Shown here: one piece after another, positions 41,801 to 51,463 of the stretch
How the letters are laid out: the number at the start of each line of letters is the position of its first letter
How positions within the stretch are numbered: the first letter of the stretch is position 1
Origin: Gp6-AA40 sp035492455
GTDB taxonomy: Bacteria > Acidobacteriota > Vicinamibacteria > Vicinamibacterales > UBA2999
Reading direction: 5' to 3'
Assembly (NCBI GenBank): GCA_035492455.1
Contig: DATJJE010000071.1
Coordinates: 124,001-188,000 of the forward strand
DNA length: 64,000 bases
Notes under the pieces: model-generated
Database searches by the model: none
What the model was told of the DNA's origin: nothing
Seen by the model: the letters and a program-made list of their open reading frames with translations, nothing else
Program-made: the position numbers and the translations under genes

Positions 41801-43793
41801 GTAGCGAGCGTACCTTCTCTATCTGCACGCGCGCGTCGTTGAAACAGGCGCCGCCGGCGATGTCGGTGAGCGTATCGGGCACGAGCGACGTGCCTGTGTA
41901 GCCGTTCGCCGTGTGCTTTCTCCAGATTCCTTTCGGCAGCGCCACGGTGCCACGGCGGATCCAGCCGCCGATTGTTGCGGTGGTCGTCACTTCTCCGAGC
42001 GCGTTGAACACGCGAATCTCGTCGCCTTCCGCGATGCCGCGCGATGCCGCATCGTCCGGATGCATCAATAGTCGCACCTGCGGCCGTGGAATCTCGGCAA
42101 GCGTGGAGCTGATGGTCTTGTCGCTCGCCGGTGAAATGAGGGCAAGCGGATACTCCATGGTTGCGGGGTCGGGTTGATAGACGTACAAACCCGCCGACGA
42201 TTCCCCGGCAAGTCCTTCGGGATACAGATCGATCTTGTTGTCGCTCGTGCGCGGGAACACGTCGAGGAACTGGACCGGTCGACCGTCAAAGGGTGGCTTC
42301 GCTGATCCTGTGTCCCGTATTTCGTCGCCCGCCGTGCCGGGCAGTCGATCGAGAATGTTCAGCATCTCCTCGAGCTCGCCGCGCGGGTCGCTGTCGTCGC
42401 GCAGCCCCGCCATTTCGAGCAGCTCGCCGAACACCTCCGCATTGCAGCGCGACTCGCCGACCGGTTCGATGACGGGGCGCCCCAGCCCGAGGGTCCACGG
42501 GCCGTACGACTTGACCAGGTCATAGGCCTCGAGAAAGGTCGTCGCGGGCAGCAGCACATCAGCGTAGCGCGCCGTGTCGGTCATCACCTGGTCGAACACG
42601 ACGGTGAAGAGATCCTCGCGCTCGAGTCCTCGCAGCACTCGGCGCTGATCTGGTGTAGTCACGGCCGGGTTGCTGTTATAGACGAACAGCAGCTTGATCG
42701 GTGGCACGGCCTCGAGCAGCGCGCGCCCGAGCCGATTCATGTTGACGATGCGCGTCTGCGGATCGTCGGCGCCGATCCACGTGTTGGTGATCCCCCACGA
42801 CGCGGAGTTGCTCATCATGTAGCCGCCGCCGCGCTGCCCGAATTGTCCGGCAACCGCCGGCAATGCAAGGATGGCCAGCGAGGCGCTGCCGCCGTTGCGA
42901 TTGCGTTCCTGACCGTAGCCGCAGCGGACGAGCGCCGGACGCGAGGAGGCATAGAGCTCCGCGATGCGTCGCAGCGTCTCCGGTGCGACGTCAGCTTCCG
43001 CGGCTGCCCGCTCAAACGTCCACTCTCGCGCACGCTCGCGTAAGCGCTCGGCACCGCGAGCATGCGCATCGAGGAATGCCGCGTCGGCATGCCCCTCTTC
43101 GAACAGAAATCTGTGAATCGAGAGCGCGACGGGCAAATCGGTGCCCGGCCGCACGGCGAGGTGAATATCCGCCTGCCTGGCCAGCAACGTTGTCCTGGGA
43201 TCAACGACGATCAACGTCGCGCCTCGATGCTGCGCCTCGCGGATATGCGGAACGAGATGAATGCCCGACGCGGAGGGATTCGCACCCCAGACGATGATCA
43301 GCCGCGCCTCGGCAAAATCATGGTAGCTGACCGACGGCATCTTGCCGTACATGGCCAGGTTGGCCGCACCGGTTGGAGCCGCACACACCGTGCGCGCCAG
43401 CCGCGAGGCGCCGAGGCGCCGAAACAGCGTGGCGTCGCTCGTATCCTGTGTCAGCATTCCGTTCGATCCACCGTAGGAGTAGGGCAGGATCGCGTCGCCG
43501 CCGAACGTGCGGCGGGTCTCGAGCATCTTCTCCGCGACCATGGAAAGCGCTTCGTCCCATGAAACGCGCTGGAAACTGGCGAAACCCTTCGGGCCTTTTC
43601 TGACGGCCGGGTACTTGAGGCGATCGGGGCCGTAGACGCGTTCAGGGAAGCGGCGAACCTTCGCGCAGATGTAGCCGTCGGTCACCGGGTTGACGTGCGA
43701 GCCGTCAATCGATGCGATGCGGCCGTCCTCGACCGACACCTCGAGGCTGCAGGCGTCGGGACAATCGAGCGGGCAAACGGTGGCAGCTTTCAT
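41790..43793 (-). CDS. Molybdopterin oxidoreductase (DMSO reductase/formate dehydrogenase superfamily)
   Basis: 667 residues. C7-x3-C11-x3-C15-x27-C43 binds a 4Fe-4S cluster. TVCAAPTGAAN (C137) is at the position of the Mo/W ligand; IIVWGANPSASG and VVDPRTTLLA bind the pterin, and the C-terminal about 120 residues form the molybdopterin dinucleotide-binding barrel (RLLMHPDDAASRGI, GDEIRVFN). There is no Tat signal, so it is cytoplasmic. It may oxidise formate or act on an S/N-oxide; no partner subunit is adjacent. Length and N-terminus fit the shorter, single-subunit members. Confidence 0.9.
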   Translation of the reverse strand: MKAATVCPLDCPDACSLEVSVEDGRIASIDGSHVNPVTDGYICAKVRRFPERVYGPDRLKYPAVRKGPKGFASFQRVSWDEALSMVAEKMLETRRTFGGDAILPYSYGGSNGMLTQDTSDATLFRRLGASRLARTVCAAPTGAANLAMYGKMPSVSYHDFAEARLIIVWGANPSASGIHLVPHIREAQHRGATLIVVDPRTTLLARQADIHLAVRPGTDLPVALSIHRFLFEEGHADAAFLDAHARGAERLRERAREWTFERAAAEADVAPETLRRIAELYASSRPALVRCGYGQERNRNGGSASLAILALPAVAGQFGQRGGGYMMSNSASWGITNTWIGADDPQTRIVNMNRLGRALLEAVPPIKLLFVYNSNPAVTTPDQRRVLRGLEREDLFTVVFDQVMTDTARYADVLLPATTFLEAYDLVKSYGPWTLGLGRPVIEPVGESRCNAEVFGELLEMAGLRDDSDPRGELEEMLNILDRLPGTAGDEIRDTGSAKPPFDGRPVQFLDVFPRTSDNKIDLYPEGLAGESSAGLYVYQPDPATMEYPLALISPASDKTISSTLAEIPRPQVRLLMHPDDAASRGIAEGDEIRVFNALGEVTTTATIGGWIRRGTVALPKGIWRKHTANGYTGTSLVPDTLTDIAGGACFNDARVQIEKVRSLPNS

Positions 43794-43813
43794 ATGGCCG
43801 TGGGTTCGCTTTT

Positions 43814-43850
43814 ACTACCAACTACCAACCACTAACGACCAACTAAGATA
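43814..43850 (+). repeat. Word tract (CTACCAACTAACGACCAACTA) in a divergent promoter region
   Basis: ACTACCAACTACCAACCACTAACGACC-type repeats fill most of the 62 bases between the divergent oxidoreductase and NADH dehydrogenase genes. Only one arm is present, with no inverted partner. It ends 5 bases before the GTG start at 43856. Confidence 0.7.
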
Positions 43851-43855
43851 GCGCA

Positions 43856-45094
43856 GTGCCGCACGTTGTGATCATCGGCGGCGGATTCGGCGGACTGAGC
43901 GCCGCCAAGGCGCTGCGCAAGGCACCGATTCGCCTCACTGTCATCGACCGACACAACCATCATTTGTTTCAACCGCTGCTGTATCAGGTCGCGACGGCGA
44001 CGCTGTCACCGGGCGACATCGCATCACCAATCCGCTGGATCCTGCGCCACCAAGGCAACACACGCGTGCTGCTCGGCGAGGTGTGCAGCATCGATCTCAA
44101 CGCGAAGCGCATCACGCTCGAAGACGGCGCAGTGATCGAATACGACTACTTGATCCTTGCGACCGGCACGAGCCACACCTATTTCGGCCACGACGAGTGG
44201 GCACCGCACGCGCCGGCGCTGAAGACGCTCGAGGATGCGCTGGCGATGCGACGACGAATTCTCGTCGCCTTCGAGCAGGCCGAGCGCGAGACCGATCCCG
44301 CGCGGCAGCAGCGGCTGCTGACGTTCGTTCTCGTCGGCGGCGGCCCTACGGGCGTCGAGCTCGCCGGGACGCTCGCAGAAATCGCGCGTCAAACGCGAGC
44401 TGAGTTCCGCAACATCGACACGCGCATCACACGCATCGTGCTGGTCGAGGCTGGTCCGACCATCCTGGCGAACTTCGCGCCCCAACTGCGAGATGCGGCG
44501 CGCCGGTCGCTGCAGCGGCTGCGCATTGAGATTCGCGAGAACACGCGCGTGACGATGGTCGACGCGAACGGTGTGGTGTTCGGGAACGAACGGCTCGATG
44601 CGGGGACCGTGCTGTGGACCGCCGGTGTCGCTGCCTCGCCGGTGAGCGCCACTCTTGGTGTGCCGTGCGATCGCGCCGGCCGCGTGGTTATCGAGAAGGA
44701 CCTGTCGATTCCCGGTCATCCCGAGGCGTTTGTGATCGGCGATGCTGCGGCCTTTCTCGGTGCCGATGGACATCAGCTGCCTGGTGTTGCGCAGGTAGCG
44801 ATCCAGGGCGGTGTCCACGCGGCGCAGACAATTCTGCGGCGCATGCGAACGGAAGCGTCGCGGCCCTTCGTCTATCACGATCGCGGCAGTATGGCCATCG
44901 TCGGCCGTGGTTCGGCGATTGCCGACATCCGCGGCCTGCGCATCTCAGGACCGATTGCCTGGCTCGCGTGGCTCTTTCTGCACATCTTTGAGCTGATCGG
45001 TTTTCGCAGTCGGTTTGTCGTGATGATCGAGTGGGCGGCTGCCTACTTCACTCGACAGCGCAGCGTTCGCCTCATCACTTATCAGGATCACTGA
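43856..45094 (+). CDS. ndh: Type II NADH dehydrogenase (NDH-2)
   Basis: 412 residues. The FAD-binding GGGFGGLSAAKAL is at the N-terminus, with the redox region YLILATGTSHTYFGHDEW, the NAD-binding VLVGGGPTGVELAGTLAE, VIGDAAAF for FAD, and a C-terminal amphipathic membrane anchor (about 355-395; WLAWLFLHIFELIGFRSRFV). It transfers electrons from NADH to quinone without pumping protons. The GTG start abuts a word tract and has no clear ribosome site. The QGGVHAAQ quinone-site pattern supports NDH-2 rather than another pyridine-nucleotide oxidoreductase. Confidence 0.92.
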   Translation: MPHVVIIGGGFGGLSAAKALRKAPIRLTVIDRHNHHLFQPLLYQVATATLSPGDIASPIRWILRHQGNTRVLLGEVCSIDLNAKRITLEDGAVIEYDYLILATGTSHTYFGHDEWAPHAPALKTLEDALAMRRRILVAFEQAERETDPARQQRLLTFVLVGGGPTGVELAGTLAEIARQTRAEFRNIDTRITRIVLVEAGPTILANFAPQLRDAARRSLQRLRIEIRENTRVTMVDANGVVFGNERLDAGTVLWTAGVAASPVSATLGVPCDRAGRVVIEKDLSIPGHPEAFVIGDAAAFLGADGHQLPGVAQVAIQGGVHAAQTILRRMRTEASRPFVYHDRGSMAIVGRGSAIADIRGLRISGPIAWLAWLFLHIFELIGFRSRFVVMIEWAAAYFTRQRSVRLITYQDH

Positions 45095-45156
45095 TCGCGG
45101 CCGATGGTGACGATTGCTCGCCGCTGGTGGCGATCGGGGGGAAACGATCAGCGCAG

Positions 45157-45708
45157 CTATTTCGACGCTTCCGCGTGTGTCGCGGATGCGCTGCTCGCCG
45201 GCTCGACGACGGTCACCTGCGCGGGCGACGACGTCGCTGGATCACTCTCGGTCGCAAGAATGCGGTGATGCGTCGTTGATGCGAACTGCTTCGCCTGCTC
45301 TTTCGGATACAGGAATTCGGCGCCTGCTAGATCGCTCGGATAGTAAAGCACCCGAATGGCGGGCGGCACGCCGGCCGCTGTCTCGTGGAACCACACGACA
45401 GGCTTGCCATTCGCGTGATTTGCCTCCTGAACCGTGCGATCTGCCGTACGCACGTAGAAGAACTGCGCGATGACGTGACGCTCGTGCGCGTCGAGCACCT
45501 GCCACACCTTTTGCGCGTCGGGATCGGCAATGCGGAAGACGTACGTGCCTTTGGGAAGCGTCGCGCCGGGCACCTGCACCGCTCCGCTGAACGTGAGGAA
45601 GGTCCGCTTGTTCGCGGTGGTCCCTTGTGCGGTCGCCTGCGAGGCGGCGAGTACGGTAATCGCCGCCGCTGCGACGAGGCCCGCTCCAATTGAGATCATG
45701 CGTGTCAT
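45157..45708 (-). CDS. Exported protein, paralogue of the LPKTA-tailed protein
   Basis: 183 residues with a signal peptide (ending ATAQG). The mature domain is beta-rich: RTFLTFSGAVQVPGATLPKG, YVFRIADPDAQKVWQVLD, KPVVWFHETAAGVPPAIRVL and SDLAGAEFLYPKEQ. The protein at 58040-58900 aligns with it throughout this core but has a longer linker and a C-terminal LPKTA anchor, which this one lacks. It is probably periplasmic. A strong AAGGAGAAC site precedes the ATG. Function unknown; the family seems common in Acidobacteriota. Confidence 0.75.
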   Translation of the reverse strand: MTRMISIGAGLVAAAAITVLAASQATAQGTTANKRTFLTFSGAVQVPGATLPKGTYVFRIADPDAQKVWQVLDAHERHVIAQFFYVRTADRTVQEANHANGKPVVWFHETAAGVPPAIRVLYYPSDLAGAEFLYPKEQAKQFASTTHHRILATESDPATSSPAQVTVVEPASSASATHAEASK

Positions 45709-45854
45709 GGTGGTTCTCCTTGTGTTGACACGTACCGGTGCATTCGTCCTGACCTCGTCCTTTTGTTGATATCACCGGAAGCGAGGCTCATCCACTGACG
45801 CGTAAACCGCACCCGGACCGCCATTTGCTAAGTTGCTGTTGACGTGGAGGAACT

Positions 45855-46364
45855 ATGAAGCTGGTAGTGTGCACGTGGGTGTTCGCGTCCCTTGCGTTGG
45901 TCAGCGGCGGCTGTCACCGCGGTCCAGATACCGAAGGAAGCGTTCGCAAGGCGCTCGACCAGGCCAACATGCAGCACGTGGCGGTGAAGGTTGACGATGA
46001 CGTGCACATCGTTCACCTCCGCGGCACGGTGAGCTCGATGGCCGATCGCTCCCGCGCCCAGGAGGTGGCCGATGCCGTGGTCGGCACATCGGGCCGCGTC
46101 CTCAACGAGTTGACGATCAAAGGACTCAACGACAAGACGGCCGGCGCGCTCGACGACGACATCAAGGACAACCTCGACGATATGATCGACAACGATCCGG
46201 CGCTGAAGCAGCGCGATATCAACTTCGAGGTGGTCAACGGCATGGTGACCGTCAAGGGCGAGGTGCGCACCGCGGACGAGAAGAACCGTGTCGGCGACAT
46301 GACGAAAGCCGCTCCAGGGGTCAAGGATGTCGCGAACGGTCTCGAAATCGTTCCCGCCCAGTGA
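45855..46364 (+). CDS. BON-domain lipoprotein
   Basis: 169 residues. The signal peptide ends with the lipobox VSGGC. Two BON domains follow (about 28-92 and 100-168): SVRKALDQANMQHVAVKVDD..VHLRGTVSS and NFEVVNGMVTVKGEVRTADE, each with the conserved Gly. BON domains bind phospholipid surfaces and help withstand osmotic or envelope stress. GTGGAGGAAC gives a good ribosome site. The last 38 bases overlap the start of the topoisomerase gene in another frame. Confidence 0.88.
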   Translation: MKLVVCTWVFASLALVSGGCHRGPDTEGSVRKALDQANMQHVAVKVDDDVHIVHLRGTVSSMADRSRAQEVADAVVGTSGRVLNELTIKGLNDKTAGALDDDIKDNLDDMIDNDPALKQRDINFEVVNGMVTVKGEVRTADEKNRVGDMTKAAPGVKDVANGLEIVPAQ

Positions 46365-47439
46365 GTCAGCGGCATCGGCAGGACTTCACTACGTCACCGA
46401 TGACCGGCCCGGCATCCGGCGCGAGATGGGCGCGCTCGGCTTTCGCTACAAGCGGCCCGATGGCCGGCCCGTTCGCAATCCCGCCGATCTGAAACGGATC
46501 CGTGCGCTGGTGATTCCGCCGGCGTGGAAGGACGTCTGGATTTGTCCCGATCCCAAGGGGCACCTCCAGGCGCGCGGCCGCGATGCCAGGGGACGCAAGC
46601 AGTATCGCTATCACCCGCAGTGGCGTACGCATCGCGACGCGAACAAGTTCGAGAGACTCGAGGAGTTTGCGGCCGTTCTCCCGAAGCTGCGGGCTCGCGT
46701 GCAGGCCGACCTTGCCAAGCCAGGCCTGCCGAGGGAGAAAGTGCTGGCGACGGTCGTTCAACTGCTCGAGAAGAGCCTCATTCGCGTCGGCAACGACGAA
46801 TACGCGAAGAGCAACAAGTCATTCGGATTGACGACACTGCGCGATCAGCACGTGGACGTGAAGGGCGGCACTGTCCGGTTCCGCTTTCGCGGCAAGAGCG
46901 GCAAGCTGCACAACGTGGACATCAACGACCGCCGGCTGGCGCGCATCATCAAGGAGTGCCGCGATCTGCCGGGTCAGGAGCTCTTTCAGTACCTCGATGA
47001 CAATGGCGATGTGCAGGATGTGAACTCGGCGGACGTGAACGCCTACCTGCGCGAGGTCACCGGATCTGACGTTACCGCAAAAGACTTCCGCACCTGGTCG
47101 GCCACCGTGCTCGCAGCGACGGCGCTGCGCGACGTAGAGGCCAGCGCAGGGACCGGCTTTCGCCGGCCCACCTCATTAGCTGCGGCCAAGAAGAATGTCG
47201 TTCGTGCCGTCGAAGCAGTATCAGGCCTGCTCGGGAATACGCCCGCCGTGTGCCGCAAGTCCTATATCCATCCGGCGATCCTCGACTGCTACATGGATCG
47301 CACGATGGACGACAAGCTTGCGCGCCCGATGCCGGCATCGGTGAAGCGGGTTGCGTCGAAGCTGCGCGCCGATGAAGTGACCGCGCTGCGCATCCTCCAC
47401 TGCATGCGATCCAATGCTCATCGTCGTAAAGCGGCGTGA
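46327..47439 (+). CDS. DNA topoisomerase IB (poxvirus-like)
   Basis: 370 residues. The family's N-terminal domain (GFRYKRPDGRPVRNPADLKRI, IPPAWKDVWICP) and catalytic domain are complete, with KSNKSFGLTTLRDQHV (Arg of the active site), the Lys region FRFRGKSGK and the nucleophile Tyr in CRKSYIHP (Y313). It relaxes supercoils through a 3'-phosphotyrosyl intermediate. The only sensible in-frame ATG lies 38 bases inside the BON gene, so the two are coupled. Bacterial type IB enzymes are scattered and probably spread by transfer. Confidence 0.93.
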   Translation: MSRTVSKSFPPSESAASAGLHYVTDDRPGIRREMGALGFRYKRPDGRPVRNPADLKRIRALVIPPAWKDVWICPDPKGHLQARGRDARGRKQYRYHPQWRTHRDANKFERLEEFAAVLPKLRARVQADLAKPGLPREKVLATVVQLLEKSLIRVGNDEYAKSNKSFGLTTLRDQHVDVKGGTVRFRFRGKSGKLHNVDINDRRLARIIKECRDLPGQELFQYLDDNGDVQDVNSADVNAYLREVTGSDVTAKDFRTWSATVLAATALRDVEASAGTGFRRPTSLAAAKKNVVRAVEAVSGLLGNTPAVCRKSYIHPAILDCYMDRTMDDKLARPMPASVKRVASKLRADEVTALRILHCMRSNAHRRKAA

Positions 47440-47459
47440 GCGTCGGCGGGCGCCACGCC

Positions 47460-49742
47460 TCATCGCCAGTGCGCGAGGCGTGCTTCGAAGTCGCTGAGGG
47501 ACGGCGGCTTTTCGCCTTTCTCGACAATTGGTTTGAAACGATACGTGCGTGTGCTCGACTTGATCGTCAGCGTATCGTCCTGCAGGACGTGGACGAACTG
47601 GTTGTAGCCGAACTCGAAAGCGTCATCGTTGGCCTGCGTGTCTGGAACATAGGCGAGGCCCGCGCGGGATGCGATCAGATGCCCCTCGCAGTGTCCGAGG
47701 CGGTGATAGTGGATCACGTGAAGCGAGAGCGACTGTACGTCGTTCGCCGGGGTGTCGGGTTCGTGCTTTGGCGTGTCGGGGTTCCTGGGTTCTTCGGTCG
47801 CCTTTTTGTCCGTGCGGGTGTCCAGCGTGTTCGTGACGTCACGACGGGTGTTCGGAACAACGACTACAGATGTTGGTACATTCACGATGGGGCTAGACGG
47901 TAGGGTTGATGCCGCGGTCGCGACAGTTGCGAGACTGGGCGGGCTCGTCACTACCGGAAGACGCTCGGCGTCCTGCGGCAATGACAGCAGGCCTGCTGCA
48001 AAGAGCACGACGACAGCTGCGGTTGCCCAACCCCATCTCGGAATCCCAGCGAGCCTCGGCGGCGGTTCCGCGTCGCGACGCGCGGTCGAAGGGCGAGCGA
48101 TCCCGGACGTCAACGTCGCAGCCGCCGCGGCCTCGTCGAGCGGCTTCGCGAACAGGTAGCCCTGAGCTGAGTGGCAATGGAGGGAACGCAGGAGCTCGAG
48201 CTGCTGCTCGTTCTCGATGCCCTCGGCTACGACATGCAATCCGAGTCCCAGGGCCATCTCGGTTAAGGTCTTGACGATCGCCGCCGCGTCGGTTCGAGTT
48301 TCGATGCCTCGGACGAACGAGCGGTCGATCTTCAGTGCATCGACCGGCAGCTGGCGCAGGTGGGCGAGCGAAGAGTATCCGGTTCCGAAGTCGTCAATGC
48401 TGATGCGCACTCCGGTGGAGCGCAGCTGCATCAGCAGGCCCTTCACCGCCGCGGGATTCTCCATCGCCATGCTCTCGGTCAGCTCCAGCACGAGATGTCG
48501 TGCGTGCAGTCCCGAGTCGCGCAATGCCGCGGCGACGCGCTCGGCAAGGGTCGCATCTTTGAGTTGCACGCCGGAGAGATTGACGGACATCCAGAGGTCG
48601 GCGGAGGCCGACGCCGTGTCGTGCCACGCCTTGCAGCGAATGCAGGCCTCGCGCAGAATCCAGTCGCCGAGCTCGACGATCGCTCCGGTCCTTTCGGCGA
48701 TTGGGATGAAGTCAACCGGCGAAATGACGCCCAGCACGGGATGGTGCCAGCGCACCAGCGCTTCGAACCCGACGACGGTGCTCGACGCCATCGAGACGAT
48801 TGGTTGGTAGAGCAAATGGAATTCGCGGCGCTCGAGTGCGTCGTTCAGGTCGGCTTCGAGCTGCAGCTCCGCCTCGCGTGATTGCAATACGACGGTATCG
48901 AACACCTCGCAATGACGTCCGCCGAGCACCTGCGCCCGGTGCAGCGCTATTCCCGCGTCACGCAGCACGTCCTCGGCCTGTGTGTAGCCTGTCGCACTGA
49001 CCGCGACGCCGACACTGACGGAGATGAACACCTCACGACCGTCGATCGTGAACGGCTCCAGCATCTCGTTTAGAAGTCGATCGGCCACTACCTTCGCGTG
49101 ACTTACAGCCTTCAGGCCATTGAGCAGAACGGCGAACTGATCGCCGTCGATACGCGCGACCACATCATCGCTGCGCATCGTCGGTGTGCCATTCGCGATG
49201 CGGAGGCTGGTTTCCAGACGACGTGCGGCGGAAATGAGAAGAGGCGCGGGCGGCCGTCCACCCAACTCGAGCAGCAATACGGCGTAGTGGAAGCCTTCGT
49301 ACTTCTGCGTGCGCTCGATCGATTGCGTCAGGCGGTCGATCAACAGCAGCCGGTTGGGCAGGCCCGTGAGTTTGTCCGCGACGGTTTCGACGGTGATGTC
49401 CGTGTGAACGCCCATGAGGCGGACGTTCGCTCCGTTGTTGTTGCGCACAACCGACACACGGCAGGCGGTCCACAGGTACGACCCGTTCTTGTGCCGGAGG
49501 CGGTGGCGGAGATCGATCTCGTCACGCTGGCCGTCGCGCGCCGCATCGATGTCGGCCAAGACGCCCGGCCGTTCGTCGGGATGCACGCGGTTCAGCCACT
49601 CTTCAGGTGCATTTCCGACGTCGTGCTCGTCGCACCCGACAAGCGCGATCCAGCGCGGTGAGAAATGAATCCGGTTCGACGCCAGATTCCATTCCCACAG
49701 TGCCTCGGTGCCTGCACGAGCGCCGGACGTCCGTTTTTTCAT
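47460..49742 (-). CDS. PAS-GGDEF(degenerate)-EAL protein with exported C-terminal domain
   Basis: 760 residues. A PAS/PAC sensor (about 10-115) is followed by a GGDEF-like domain whose active motif is IDGDQ (198-202), not GGDEF, so it probably does not make c-di-GMP. The EAL domain is intact: FEALVRWHHP (EAL 327-329), SVNLSGVQL, ELTES, DDFGTGYSS (451-459), KIDRSFV and VAEGIEN, so it should degrade c-di-GMP. A membrane helix at about 571-588 leads to a Pro/Thr-rich linker and a 75-residue exported domain (HYHRLGHCEGHLIAS..). A tail outside the membrane after an EAL domain is unusual. Confidence 0.9.
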   Translation of the reverse strand: MKKRTSGARAGTEALWEWNLASNRIHFSPRWIALVGCDEHDVGNAPEEWLNRVHPDERPGVLADIDAARDGQRDEIDLRHRLRHKNGSYLWTACRVSVVRNNNGANVRLMGVHTDITVETVADKLTGLPNRLLLIDRLTQSIERTQKYEGFHYAVLLLELGGRPPAPLLISAARRLETSLRIANGTPTMRSDDVVARIDGDQFAVLLNGLKAVSHAKVVADRLLNEMLEPFTIDGREVFISVSVGVAVSATGYTQAEDVLRDAGIALHRAQVLGGRHCEVFDTVVLQSREAELQLEADLNDALERREFHLLYQPIVSMASSTVVGFEALVRWHHPVLGVISPVDFIPIAERTGAIVELGDWILREACIRCKAWHDTASASADLWMSVNLSGVQLKDATLAERVAAALRDSGLHARHLVLELTESMAMENPAAVKGLLMQLRSTGVRISIDDFGTGYSSLAHLRQLPVDALKIDRSFVRGIETRTDAAAIVKTLTEMALGLGLHVVAEGIENEQQLELLRSLHCHSAQGYLFAKPLDEAAAAATLTSGIARPSTARRDAEPPPRLAGIPRWGWATAAVVVLFAAGLLSLPQDAERLPVVTSPPSLATVATAASTLPSSPIVNVPTSVVVVPNTRRDVTNTLDTRTDKKATEEPRNPDTPKHEPDTPANDVQSLSLHVIHYHRLGHCEGHLIASRAGLAYVPDTQANDDAFEFGYNQFVHVLQDDTLTIKSSTRTYRFKPIVEKGEKPPSLSDFEARLAHWR

Positions 49743-49805
49743 CGTTGGCGGGGAGATCCCCGTAACAGTTAGTCGGACGTACGGAGTGAGAAGATTAGGT
49801 GGGCA

Positions 49806-51461
49806 CTATTCCCGCAGCGCGAACGTCGCCATCACGTTGCCCGAGTTGACGATGACGTACTGTTTTCCGTCAATTGAGTAGGTGACGGGCGCGCTCATGA
49901 TCGCGCCGCCCAGATACGTTTTCCACAGCACCGCCCCCGTGCGCGCATCGAGCGCGTGGAAGTACCCTTCGCGGCCACCCGTGAACAGCACATCGCCCGC
50001 CGTAGTGAGGATGCCGGCATCGGTCACGTCGTACATCTGGAACTTCCACTTCGCCTGGCCGGTCTTCGGATCGATCGCGATCACCGCGCCATTGCCGACG
50101 GTGTTCGTCCACGTATTGATGGGTGAGCGCGCAGCGGCTGGCCCCGGCATCACCGGCGCGTCAGGCACGGGCTTCACCGTGGCACCTGCGCCGCCGTTGA
50201 ATCGCCGGCCCGCTTCGTACTCCACCGGTTCTTTGCGATAGATCGAGCCGTAGTTCTCCCACGCCGACACGTAGAACAAACCGGTGCGCGGACTGTACGA
50301 AGGCGAATACCAGTTGGTGCCGCCTTGGACGCCGGGATACGTCGGCAGGCCGACAGGCTGCGGCGTCTGTATCGGCTTGCCGCCCTCATCGAAGCCGTTC
50401 ATCCAATTCACCTTCACGAACGGCGTACCCGACAGGAACTTGCCCGTCTCGCGATCGAGCACATAGAAGTTGCCGTTCCGGTTGGCCCACAACATCGCCT
50501 TGGTGAGCGTCCCCTTCCACATGAGATCGGCGAGCACCGGGACCTGCACGGAGTCGTAGTCGTATCCATCGTTCGGAGTGAACTGGTAATGCCACTTCAG
50601 TTTTCCCGTGTCCGGATCGAGCGCGACGACGGAGTCGGTGTAGAGGTTGTCGCCCGGACGCTGATCGGGATTCCAGTCGGGGCCTGGATTGCCGACGCCC
50701 CAGTACGTCAGGTTCAACGCGGGATCGTACGAACCGGTCACCCAAACCGATCCGCCGCCGTGCTCCCACGCCTGTCCCGACCACGTCTCGCTGCCTTGTT
50801 CGCCCGCGCCGGGAATCGTGTAGAAGCGCCACAGTTCTTTGCCGCTCCTCGGATCGTAAGCGGCGACGAATCCGCGGATACCGTACTCCGCGCCGCCGAC
50901 GCCGACGATGACCTTGTCTTTCACGACCAGCGGCGCCAGCGTGATCGAGTAGGCGAGCTTGTCGTCGGCGACGAGTGTGGTCCACAGCGGCTTGCCGTTC
51001 TTCGCATCGATGGCGACCAGATGCGCATCGAGCGTTCCCATGAACAGCGTGTCGCCAAGCATGGCAACGCCACGGTTCTGCGCGCCGCAGCACACCTGTT
51101 GCCGCCCGGAGTTGGTGTAGCGATAGAGCCAGAACATGCGGCCCGTCTTCGCATCGATTGCCATGACGTCGTTGGGACGCTGCGTGAGGTACATGATTCC
51201 GTCGACAACCAACGGAGATGACTCCCACGGACCGAACACCTGGTTCTGCACCATCCACTTCAGCTCGAGGTTCTTGACGTTCGACGTGTCGATCTGCTTC
51301 AACAGGCTGTAGCGCTGGCTCGAGTAGCCGCCCGAATAGGTCAGCCAGTTCTGCGGCTCGTCGGCGGCGCGCAGGATGCGCTCCGAGGTCACCTGCGCAT
51401 CGAGACGGTACGACGCAGCCACCAGCAGCACGGCGACGACGAGTTTCATCAGCTTCTTCAC
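49806..51461 (-). CDS. PQQ-dependent alcohol dehydrogenase, lanthanide-type signature
   Basis: 551 residues. A signal peptide (to about residue 22) precedes an eight-bladed quinoprotein propeller. The vicinal disulfide C124-C125 (QQVCCGAQ), the metal ligands GGAEYG (E192) and GVGNPGPDWN (N258), and the catalytic Asp in NDGYDYDS (D301) are present. The second Asp, D303, is the residue that marks lanthanide-dependent enzymes (XoxF, PedH). Alcohols are oxidised in the periplasm, with electrons passed to the cytochrome c encoded just before. The GTG start is 2 bases after the cytochrome stop. Confidence 0.9.
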   Translation of the reverse strand: MKKLMKLVVAVLLVAASYRLDAQVTSERILRAADEPQNWLTYSGGYSSQRYSLLKQIDTSNVKNLELKWMVQNQVFGPWESSPLVVDGIMYLTQRPNDVMAIDAKTGRMFWLYRYTNSGRQQVCCGAQNRGVAMLGDTLFMGTLDAHLVAIDAKNGKPLWTTLVADDKLAYSITLAPLVVKDKVIVGVGGAEYGIRGFVAAYDPRSGKELWRFYTIPGAGEQGSETWSGQAWEHGGGSVWVTGSYDPALNLTYWGVGNPGPDWNPDQRPGDNLYTDSVVALDPDTGKLKWHYQFTPNDGYDYDSVQVPVLADLMWKGTLTKAMLWANRNGNFYVLDRETGKFLSGTPFVKVNWMNGFDEGGKPIQTPQPVGLPTYPGVQGGTNWYSPSYSPRTGLFYVSAWENYGSIYRKEPVEYEAGRRFNGGAGATVKPVPDAPVMPGPAAARSPINTWTNTVGNGAVIAIDPKTGQAKWKFQMYDVTDAGILTTAGDVLFTGGREGYFHALDARTGAVLWKTYLGGAIMSAPVTYSIDGKQYVIVNSGNVMATFALRE

Positions 51462-51463
51462 GG

